A DNA stretch of 64,000 nt from Hyphomicrobium sp. LHD-15 (GTDB lineage Bacteria > Pseudomonadota > Alphaproteobacteria > Rhizobiales > Hyphomicrobiaceae). Positions 19,117 through 26,212 of the stretch are shown here, in pieces. Numbering within the stretch: position 1 is the first letter of the stretch; every line of letters begins with the position of its first letter. The notes beneath the pieces were generated by a model. The model did no database searches and was not told where the DNA came from. It worked only from the letters and a program-made list of their open reading frames with translations. The DNA is taken from positions 186,001-250,000 of the forward strand of contig NZ_JAVIFT010000003.1 of assembly GCF_031157355.1 (NCBI RefSeq). Direction: 5' to 3'. The position numbers and the translations under genes were made by a program.

Positions 19117-21657
19117 CTATCGCGGATCTTCCTCCGTGTTGAGCATGCCGGTGAAGCCCGTGATGGCGAGCGAGGTCAGCACCAGACCCAGGATCATTTC
19201 CAGCACCGAGAGCATGTAAAGCAGAACGCCCGCCGTTATCGTGAGACGCGGTCCTCCGTTGCCGTCCCCTGTGGCGAGCCACTCCGGCGCCGGGATTTCC
19301 ACCAGCGGCTTATAGCCAAGCCGCGGCCGCCAATGCCCCTCGAAGCCGAAATCGACGAACGGCACAAATAGATCAAACGAATAGGCAAGCGGTGCAAACG
19401 GCGGATAGTTGGCCTCGGACTTCGCGTCGTTCTGGCCGAAGTTGCCCTTGAGCGCCATGACGAACACCTGCTCGTCCTTGCAGTCGCGCTGGCTGCACCC
19501 CTGTGCCGCAAACGACCAGATCGCGCCGAACGTCAGTACGAACACAGCCATCCAGATCACCGTGCGCCACGGGTTGAATCCGTAAAGCGCGAACACGTCG
19601 AGACACCAATTCTGGAGCCGCTGAAGCCGCCCGACCGAAACACTGCGGCGTTGGCGGCGGCGGCGCGCGATGGCGATCTCGCGCGCCTCGTCCTGATAGC
19701 CTTGCGCCGCGAGCCGCCGCGAAAGTTGCATCCACGCCTGCGGCTTGAAATGGCGATCGAGGTCGGTTGCGCTTTGCCCTTCGAGCCAGCGCGAACGCAT
19801 CAGCGCGGCGTTGCGCTCGCCCTTGGCCTTCGGATCGTCGTCGCCCGGTTGCCCGGCGGGATGCTCCAAATGCTCGTAACGGAAGCCGTCGAGCACGAGA
19901 TGATCGATGTCGCGGCCGTCAGAAGTGCGCCCTCGCTTCTCGGAGCCTTTGCCACGCGCCGGCGGCGGCCACGCCTGGGCCGCATCCTCGTAGCTGCCCA
20001 CGTGTGCCCGCGAGAGATCGATGATGCCACGCGGCCGGTCAGCGGCCGCATGCGGCATGACGAGCCGGTCGGCGCGCGCATCGACAAGGCTGATTGCAAG
20101 CTCGTCGTAGCGCTGATCGAGCACCGGATCGTAGTTGCTGGCGTGGGGCGCATCGCCCCGTGCAAGCTTGGCCGAGACAATCTGGCTGCCGCTGAAATCG
20201 ATCGTTCCGTCCACTTGCGCGTGATCGAGCGCGATCGCGCCCGTCGCCTGGAAACCGCCGTCGAGCACGAGTTCGCGTGCGATGCGCACGCCGTTGGCGA
20301 ACAAAGCCGGCCCGCTTGTAACGAAAATCTTCGTATCGCGCAGCCGCAGCTCGTTACCGACGCGCGCCGCAGGCAGCCGCACGAGACCGCGGATCTGCGC
20401 CCGTCCCATGAACCACCCGCCCTGGATCTGCGCGCCGTCAGCGCGGATCGCGAGATCGCCGCCCCCTTCGATCTGGCTCGCCGTGAATCCGATCTGCCCT
20501 TCGATCTGCGCGCCCGCGAAGCGAATGCTGCCCTTGATCTTGCCGTTCCGCATGATCCAGTTGCCGCCGAGATGCAGCACATCCGCCTCGATGGCCCGTC
20601 CGGGACCATCAATGGTCACGTCGTTGGCGTGAATGCCCTGGCTGATGCGCGCGCCTGCTAGCGACACACCGCCCGTAAGCGTCGCGCCGGCGAGGTTGAC
20701 GCCCTGATCGACGATCAGCCCCGCGCCCGCCAGCGCCCAGTCGGTGCCCGAGCCGGAGATCTCCGCGCCGCGAACGGAAAGCTCTCCGCCGATCCGCGTG
20801 CGCCCGAGCAGAACGCCGCCGACGATCCGCGCCCCGTCGAGAATGACGTCGCTGCCGATGTCCGCGCCCCGCGCGTTCAATGCTTCGCCTGGCGCCGTGA
20901 TCGCGATGTTCTGCGCATCGATGGCCTTGATCGCGAGGCCGCGCACGCGCACCGCGCCTCTGATCTTGGCCCGGCGCAAAATCCAGGCGCCCTCGCCCAT
21001 CGCCCCATCGCCGTTGATTGCGACCGTAGGCGAGCCGAGCTCCGCCTCCTCCCAAAGCAGGCCGCCACCGATCCGCGCGCCGGCGAACCGCGTTTCGCCC
21101 GAAACTTTTGCCGCCCGCAGAATCCACGGGCCTCCAAGCTTGAGTCCATCCGCCAGGATCGCCGTATCCGAGCCGTTGCTGATCGTCGAAGCATCCATCG
21201 CCAGCGCTTCACCGATCGAGGCGCCGCGCAACCGCACGAGCCCGGTGACGGTCGAGGTCGTGAGAAAGAACGCGCTTTCGATGAAGCACCGGTCCGCCTT
21301 GATCGCGCCGTTGACGGTGCATTCGTAGAGCGCGATGCGCTTCAGACGCGCGTCGCGCAGGCTCAGCGCCGAACGCTCTCCCGCAGCCGGCGTGAAGCGG
21401 CAGCGTAGGAACACGATCGGCTTGTCGACGGTGGAGCCTTCGAGATCGAGCGATCCTTCGATCGTCGCATCGTGGATGGTAAGGCCCGCGAACGGCACCA
21501 CCCAGTCGGACCGGCTTTCGGTTGCGAGCGCGCGCAGCACGGACGCACGAACGGTCTGTCCGCCCATCTCGGCGCGCCGCCCCTTCAGGATCGCTTGCAC
21601 GAGCTGTTGCTCGGCCTGCGAAAGATCCATCTCGGCCACCGGTGCCAGATCCTGCAT
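19117..21657 (-). CDS. Large beta-helix repeat membrane protein of unknown function
   Basis: An 846-residue protein not assignable to a characterised family. After a short N-terminal helix, residues about 65-520 consist of tandem units of roughly 20 residues with a recurring G-x-(V/I)-x-(L/F)-x-GA-x-I-x-G pattern (for example VRFAGAQIEGQIGF-like turns), which predicts a long right-handed beta-helix related to pentapeptide-repeat or bactofilin-like solenoids. A charged linker (DGRDIDHLVLDGF, then RRRRQRRS near 680) leads to a membrane helix at about 698-719 and another at about 811-838, separated by a loop with PLAYSFDLFVPFVDF. The C-terminal helix pair recalls ion-channel-2 proteins, but no selectivity filter is seen. 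The start at 21657 follows a GGGGGG site. It stands alone between xoxF and ald. Confidence 0.75.
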   Translation of the reverse strand: MQDLAPVAEMDLSQAEQQLVQAILKGRRAEMGGQTVRASVLRALATESRSDWVVPFAGLTIHDATIEGSLDLEGSTVDKPIVFLRCRFTPAAGERSALSLRDARLKRIALYECTVNGAIKADRCFIESAFFLTTSTVTGLVRLRGASIGEALAMDASTISNGSDTAILADGLKLGGPWILRAAKVSGETRFAGARIGGGLLWEEAELGSPTVAINGDGAMGEGAWILRRAKIRGAVRVRGLAIKAIDAQNIAITAPGEALNARGADIGSDVILDGARIVGGVLLGRTRIGGELSVRGAEISGSGTDWALAGAGLIVDQGVNLAGATLTGGVSLAGARISQGIHANDVTIDGPGRAIEADVLHLGGNWIMRNGKIKGSIRFAGAQIEGQIGFTASQIEGGGDLAIRADGAQIQGGWFMGRAQIRGLVRLPAARVGNELRLRDTKIFVTSGPALFANGVRIARELVLDGGFQATGAIALDHAQVDGTIDFSGSQIVSAKLARGDAPHASNYDPVLDQRYDELAISLVDARADRLVMPHAAADRPRGIIDLSRAHVGSYEDAAQAWPPPARGKGSEKRGRTSDGRDIDHLVLDGFRYEHLEHPAGQPGDDDPKAKGERNAALMRSRWLEGQSATDLDRHFKPQAWMQLSRRLAAQGYQDEAREIAIARRRRQRRSVSVGRLQRLQNWCLDVFALYGFNPWRTVIWMAVFVLTFGAIWSFAAQGCSQRDCKDEQVFVMALKGNFGQNDAKSEANYPPFAPLAYSFDLFVPFVDFGFEGHWRPRLGYKPLVEIPAPEWLATGDGNGGPRLTITAGVLLYMLSVLEMILGLVLTSLAITGFTGMLNTEEDPR

Positions 21658-21741
21658 CGTTCCCCCCATTCCAGCGCGGCGCGATACTGGTTGGCAATTG
21701 TGAGAGCCGCAAGGCACATCTCAAATGCCGGAGCACCAAAG

Positions 21742-21773
21742 AAAAAAGCCGGCCCGCGGGGGACGGGCCGGCT
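21742..21773 (-). terminator. Intrinsic terminator of ald
   Basis: AGCCGGCCCG (21747-21756) and CGGGCCGGCT (21764-21773) make a perfect 10-bp GC-rich stem with a 7-nt loop. On the minus strand a run of six Ts begins at the end of the stem. It lies about 130 bp after the ald stop codon and upstream of the beta-helix protein gene, so it separates the two transcripts. Confidence 0.85.
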
Positions 21774-21903
21774 GGGAGTGCCGCTTGGATGTCGGGATCG
21801 GTGAGCCGATCACAGGCACTCCGGGAGGCGGGCGCGTGGGTGTTCACGGGGGGAGGACGCGCCCGAATTGAGTGGTTTCTCGCCTTCCTACCTTAAGGCC
21901 ACC

Positions 21904-23028
21904 TTAAGCCGCCGCGACCGGCCGCGCCTTGGCGTCGTCCAGGCGATCGAAGCCCAGCGAAGCCGCCACCGCCTGATGCATGATCCGCCCGCCCTTGACG
22001 TTGAGCCCGGCCGCCAGATGCGGATCGCGATCGAATGCCGCGAGGCCCTTGTCGGCGAGCTTGAGGACGAACGGCAGCGTCGCATTGTTGAGGGCCTGCG
22101 CCGAGGTGACCGGCACTGCGCCCGGCATGTTCGCGACGCAGTAGTGGATGATGCCATCCACCTCGAACGTCGGATTGGCGTGCGTCGTCGGCCGCGAGGT
22201 CTCGAAGCAACCGCCCTGGTCGATCGAAACATCGACCAGCACCGCGCCGCGCTTCATCGACTTCAGCATCGCTCGCGAAACGAGCTTCGGCGCACTCGCG
22301 CCCGCAACGAGCACCGCTCCGACCACGACGTCCGCATCCAGCACCGCTTCTTCGATCGCATGCATCGTCGACGCCAACGTCTGCACGCGGCCCTCGAACA
22401 GCTCATCGAGCTGGCGCAGGCGCGGCAGCGACTTGTCGATAATGGTGACGTCTGCACCAAGCCCTGCCGCCATACGTGCCGCGTGCGTGCCCACGACGCC
22501 GCCGCCGAGTACGACGACCTTGGCCGGACGCACGCCAGGCACGCCGCCCATGAGAACACCACGCCCGCCGGTCGGGCGGCGCAAGGCAATCGCAGCAGCC
22601 TCGATCGAGAGACGACCCGCTACCTCGCTCATCGGCGCCAGCAGCGGCAGCGCACCCGAGGCGTCGGTCACTGTTTCATAGGCGATCGCCGTCGCGCCGG
22701 AGGCGAGCAGCCCGCGTGCCTGCTCCGGATCCGGAGCCAGATGCAAATAGGTGAACAGGATCTGGTGCGGCTTGAGACGCTGGTACTCGACCGCCTGCGG
22801 CTCCTTCACCTTGACGATCATCTCAGCCATGTCGAACACCGCTTCGGCGGTCGGCAGGATCTTGGCGCCTGCTCGCTCGTAGGTGGCATCATCGGCGAAG
22901 ATACCGCCACCGGCGCCGGACTGAATGAACACCTCGTGCCCCCGCGCGGAGAGTTCCCGCACCGATCCCGGCACCAATCCGACGCGGAACTCGTTGCTTT
23001 TGATCTCAGTCGGCACACCGATGCGCAT
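21904..23028 (-). CDS. ald: Alanine dehydrogenase
   Basis: A 374-residue NAD-dependent enzyme that deaminates L-alanine to pyruvate and ammonia, or runs in reverse. Seen: MRIGVPTEIKSNEFRVGLVP with the N-terminal substrate arginine, VKVKEPQ with the substrate lysine, TYLHLAPD with the catalytic His, VVLGGGVVGTHAARMA as the Rossmann nucleotide-binding loop, and DVSIDQGGCFETSRPTTH near the catalytic Asp. The length matches Ald. The ATG at 23028 has AAGGAGG 7 nt upstream. In this window the pyruvate-dependent transaminases generate alanine, and Ald would recycle it to pyruvate and ammonia, so the gene complements the polyamine block. It is divergent from an Lrp-type regulator. Confidence 0.93.
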   Translation of the reverse strand: MRIGVPTEIKSNEFRVGLVPGSVRELSARGHEVFIQSGAGGGIFADDATYERAGAKILPTAEAVFDMAEMIVKVKEPQAVEYQRLKPHQILFTYLHLAPDPEQARGLLASGATAIAYETVTDASGALPLLAPMSEVAGRLSIEAAAIALRRPTGGRGVLMGGVPGVRPAKVVVLGGGVVGTHAARMAAGLGADVTIIDKSLPRLRQLDELFEGRVQTLASTMHAIEEAVLDADVVVGAVLVAGASAPKLVSRAMLKSMKRGAVLVDVSIDQGGCFETSRPTTHANPTFEVDGIIHYCVANMPGAVPVTSAQALNNATLPFVLKLADKGLAAFDRDPHLAAGLNVKGGRIMHQAVAASLGFDRLDDAKARPVAAA

Positions 23029-23127
23029 GAAAGCCTCCTTGGGGCGGCGCAATTCAAATGACAGATAGAAGTTTACCAAACATCCGACATCAGAACTCCG
23101 CAAATTTCGTTGAACGGGAGCCGATTA

Positions 23128-23144
23128 GCGCAGATAATCTGCGC
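23128..23144. promoter_or_regulatory. Operator-like palindrome in the ald/Lrp divergent promoter region
   Basis: GCGCAGAT-A-ATCTGCGC is a perfect 17-bp palindrome centred on 23136. It lies 28 bp before the Lrp-type regulator start and 100 bp before ald. A partial copy (GCGCAGATCAT) overlaps its right end. Such dyads are typical Lrp/AsnC binding sites, so both autoregulation and ald control are likely. Confidence 0.65.
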
Positions 23145-23171
23145 AGATCATAAGTTTTTCGCAGAAATCAA

Positions 23172-23651
23172 ATGCCTCAGAACCTCGACGCGCTCGATCG
23201 CGCCATTGTCGCAGCTCTTCTCGAAGATGGCAGGTTGAGCCAGGTCCAGCTTTCCGAGCGCATTCCGCTCTCGCCGACCGCCATCGCCCGCCGCATTCGC
23301 GCCCTCGAACAGGGCGGCATCATCCAAGGCTACCAGGCCCGTATCGACCGCAAGGCGATGGGCCTGGAAATCACCGTCCATGTCTTCATCAGCCTGCAAA
23401 ACCAGAGCGAGCAGCAACTCGAAAGCTTCGAGACAGCCGTCCTTGCCGCGCCATCCGTGATCCGCTGCCAGATGATGTCGGGCGAAGACGACTACCTGCT
23501 GACGGTCCACGCACGGGACCTTTCCGATTTCGAGCGCATCCACAAGCAAGAGCTGTCGCGGCTGCCTGGCGTCACCCGGCTCCGCTCGAGCTTTGTGCTG
23601 CGCGACGTCAAATCCCGGCCGATCCCGGCGTCCGTTCTCCTTGGCACGTGA
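23172..23651 (+). CDS. Lrp/AsnC family regulator, probable regulator of ald
   Basis: A 159-residue feast/famine regulator. Residues 4-55 are the AsnC-type helix-turn-helix (LDRAIVAALLEDGRLSQVQLSERIPLSP followed by the recognition helix), and residues about 70-150 are the RAM/effector domain with LEITVHVFI, IRCQMMSGEDDYLLTV and LPGVTRLRSSFVLR. The G-x-D-Y-x-L motif that shapes the amino-acid pocket is present. It is divergently transcribed from ald across a perfect palindrome, the arrangement seen for AldR-type activators that respond to alanine. The specific ligand is inferred from that context. Confidence 0.88.
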   Translation: MPQNLDALDRAIVAALLEDGRLSQVQLSERIPLSPTAIARRIRALEQGGIIQGYQARIDRKAMGLEITVHVFISLQNQSEQQLESFETAVLAAPSVIRCQMMSGEDDYLLTVHARDLSDFERIHKQELSRLPGVTRLRSSFVLRDVKSRPIPASVLLGT

Positions 23652-23691
23652 GAGCCCGCCACGGCGCTTCCGAGGTCGCCTCTCGCGAGGA

Positions 23692-23708
23692 AACTATATA
23701 ACATAGTT
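23692..23708. promoter_or_regulatory. AT-rich dyad upstream of the histidine kinase gene
   Basis: AACTAT (23692-23697) and ATAGTT (23703-23708) form an inverted repeat around ATAAC in an otherwise GC-rich gap of 151 bp. The segment also reads as a CTATAT-type -10 element. Which role is real cannot be told from sequence. Confidence 0.35.
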
Positions 23709-23802
23709 GTGATACGACGAGGCGCCGCACCTATGGTGTCTCTAGCGCTCTCGATCACAGCCGCCGCGGCACCACCCGCGGCCCTCCTGTCCGGACCCCG
23801 GA

Positions 23803-25290
23803 ATGCCCAATACCCCGAGCCAATCGGAGCCCCCCGCCGCTGCCCGCACCGGCAACCGCGCCCAGGCCCTCTTCGAAAACATATCGAACGGCTGGTACGC
23901 GTGTCCGTTCCGCTGGCAGATCCTGATCGCAATTACGCTGCTGACGATGTTCACGGGCCTCATCGGCGGCGTCCTCGCCGTCCTGGACGCCCGCAACCGC
24001 GCCGCCATCGAAACGCAATCGAACGTCGAGCTGTGGCGCCATCACATTGCGGCGCAAGCCCGCGAGATCGACGCACCGGCCGACCTCGCGCCCTTCTCCT
24101 GGCGCCTCGCCCACGAGATGGCACAGGTGCGCCATGTCACCATCCGCGTGCTCGATGCCAACGACAAGCCGCTGGCGGAAGCCCAGAACGGAAGAACAGT
24201 CGCCGCGCGCGGTGAGCGCGAGGCAGCCCCGCAATGGTTCATTGATCTCGCAAAGCCCGCGAGCGAAGTCCAAAGCGTGCCCATCACCGCCGAAGGAAAA
24301 CGCCTCGGCACCGTACTCATTCAGGGCGAGCCGGACGACGAGATCGCGGAGGCCTGGGAGCTTCTCGAGCTGATGTCGATCCTGTGGCTCGGCGGCACGG
24401 CGCTGATGATGACGGGACTCTATTTTGTACTCGGCTTCGTCCTCGATCCGCTCGTCACCTTGGCTGACGGCATGCGCGAACTTGAGGACGGTCATTACGG
24501 CCTCCGCATCGAGCCGCAGCCGAAAGTCCGCGAGCTGGCTGCGATCGTCGGCTCGTTCAACACGCTCGCCGAAGCTCTCGACAACGCCAACGCCGAGAAT
24601 AGCCGCCTCTATCGCCAGCTCATCGCCGTCCAGGAGGACGAGCGCCGCCAGATCTCCCGCGATCTCCACGACGAGTTCGGCCCCTGCCTGTTCGGCATCA
24701 CCGCCGGAACCGGCTCCATCGAGCGTCACGCCCGCAATCTGCCCGAGCCGCAGTCCTCGGCCATCCTGTCCTGCGTCACCGAGATCGCTCACGTCTCGGA
24801 TCGCCTGAAAAGTCTCACCCGATCGCTTCTGAACCGCCTGCGGCCCGTCGCACTCGGCCGCGTGACGCTGTCCCAGCTGCTCGAAGAGTTGATCCTGACC
24901 TTCGAGCGTCGCCACTCGGGAACGCGCTTTGCGCACGAATTCCAGGGGCTCGCCGCAAGCTATGGCGAGGACATCGACCTCACGCTCTACCGCTGCGTCC
25001 AAGAGGGACTGACCAACGCCATGCGCCACGGCAAGCCCAAGCTGGTATCGATCGCCCTTGCCGTCCAGGAAGCACCGTCTGGACCCGGTATCCGGCTACG
25101 CATCGCCGACGACGGCGTGGGCATCTCCGAAAGCGCAGCCATCGGCTTCGGCCTATCCGGGATGCGCGAGCGGGTCCGCGCCCAATCCGGCACGCTCGTC
25201 ATCGAACCGCTGCAACCGGCCGGAACCGCCTTGCTAGTAACGTTGCCGGTCCGCGATACGGGCCCGGCCGCAATCCCCGTCCTCCAATAG
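23803..25290 (+). CDS. Orphan sensor histidine kinase, NarX/MoxY-like
   Basis: A 495-residue membrane kinase. Transmembrane helices at about 38-60 and 188-212 enclose a periplasmic sensor of about 125 residues; a HAMP-like segment (about 213-265) follows. The phosphoacceptor block RRQISRDLHDEFGP places His289 in the HisKA_3 class, and the ATPase has the N-box EGLTNAMRHG (Asn405), DDGVGI and GFGLSGMRERV. HisKA_3 kinases pair with NarL-type regulators, yet no response regulator gene is adjacent; the gene converges on the transglutaminase operon. The domain order resembles MoxY, a kinase linked to methanol oxidation in Paracoccus, and xoxF is 5 kb away, so a methylotrophy role is possible but unproven. 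Confidence 0.85.
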   Translation: MPNTPSQSEPPAAARTGNRAQALFENISNGWYACPFRWQILIAITLLTMFTGLIGGVLAVLDARNRAAIETQSNVELWRHHIAAQAREIDAPADLAPFSWRLAHEMAQVRHVTIRVLDANDKPLAEAQNGRTVAARGEREAAPQWFIDLAKPASEVQSVPITAEGKRLGTVLIQGEPDDEIAEAWELLELMSILWLGGTALMMTGLYFVLGFVLDPLVTLADGMRELEDGHYGLRIEPQPKVRELAAIVGSFNTLAEALDNANAENSRLYRQLIAVQEDERRQISRDLHDEFGPCLFGITAGTGSIERHARNLPEPQSSAILSCVTEIAHVSDRLKSLTRSLLNRLRPVALGRVTLSQLLEELILTFERRHSGTRFAHEFQGLAASYGEDIDLTLYRCVQEGLTNAMRHGKPKLVSIALAVQEAPSGPGIRLRIADDGVGISESAAIGFGLSGMRERVRAQSGTLVIEPLQPAGTALLVTLPVRDTGPAAIPVLQ

Positions 25291-25324
25291 GACACGCGCG
25301 ATCGACCGGAGGGCGTGCGGCGTA

Positions 25325-26212
25325 CTACGCCTCTGCCCGTTCGGTGACGTCGACCGCCACTGAAACCGAATGGCGACCGGAATCGAAGATCACGCCATCG
25401 ATCGGCGAGACGTCGGAATAGTCCCGTCCGAAAGCGAGCGGAACATGATCCCCGCCGCCGGCGCGGATCGCGTTGGTCGGATCGAGATCCTGCCACCCCG
25501 CGCGCTCGCCGCACCAGACAGACACCCACGCATGCATTGCGTCCGCGCCTTCGAGCCGCGGCATGCCCGGCAACGGATGCGTCCGCAGATAGCCGCTGAC
25601 ATAAGCAGCCGCGAGACCGAGCGATCTGAGACAGCCGATCATAATATGGGCGAAGTCCTGGCACACGCCGCGCCGGAACGCGAACGCGTCGCGTGCCGGC
25701 GTCATCACGTCGGTCGCGGCCGGATCGTAGCGAAAATCTGTGTGGATCTGCGTCATGAGATCGATCGCCGCCGCGAGGATCGGCCGACCCGGGGCAAACA
25801 GCGGCGCGGCGTAGTCGAGAAACGCTGCATCGATCGGAACGTGCTTCGAAGCGAAAATCTGATGCGCCGGCGATCGCGGCGCGAGGCTCGGCGTTGCATG
25901 CGCGGCACCGCGCACCGCTTCCCACGGCGGCGTCGTCAAGGGATCGATCAGCGGTCCGACGGCGAGTTGCACGACCGACCGGCTTTCCACCACGAGACGG
26001 TTATGCGGCGCCTTGAGCGTGACGTGGGTCGTAGCGTTGCCGAAGAAATCCCGTGTTACCGCGTACTCGCTGGGCTTGGGATCGATGATCATGTCGCATT
26101 CGAGAACGTCGAGACCGGCATTCGAAAGCGGCATCAGCCTCAAAACGTGCGCGGCGAACGGCACGAACGAGCCATAGGCATACGAAGTCGTCTGGCGAAT
26201 GTCATAGATCAC
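25325..26212 (-). CDS. Transglutaminase-like cysteine protease/ligase with bacterial N-terminal domain
   Basis: A 295-residue cytoplasmic protein with no signal peptide. Residues 1-85 match the bacterial transglutaminase N-terminal domain (YDIRQTTSYAYGSFVPFAAH, then DFFGNATTHVTL), and residues about 140-250 are the papain-like transglutaminase core: Cys184 in RRGVCQDFAHI, His227 in DAMHAWVSVW and Asp244 in QDLDPTN. All three triad residues are present, so it should be catalytically active, as either a peptidase or an acyl-transferase. The start is a GTG that overlaps the stop of the ATP-grasp/alpha-E gene by 4 bp (GTGA), so the two proteins are made together. Its substrate is unknown. Confidence 0.85.
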   Translation of the reverse strand: MIYDIRQTTSYAYGSFVPFAAHVLRLMPLSNAGLDVLECDMIIDPKPSEYAVTRDFFGNATTHVTLKAPHNRLVVESRSVVQLAVGPLIDPLTTPPWEAVRGAAHATPSLAPRSPAHQIFASKHVPIDAAFLDYAAPLFAPGRPILAAAIDLMTQIHTDFRYDPAATDVMTPARDAFAFRRGVCQDFAHIMIGCLRSLGLAAAYVSGYLRTHPLPGMPRLEGADAMHAWVSVWCGERAGWQDLDPTNAIRAGGGDHVPLAFGRDYSDVSPIDGVIFDSGRHSVSVAVDVTERAEA

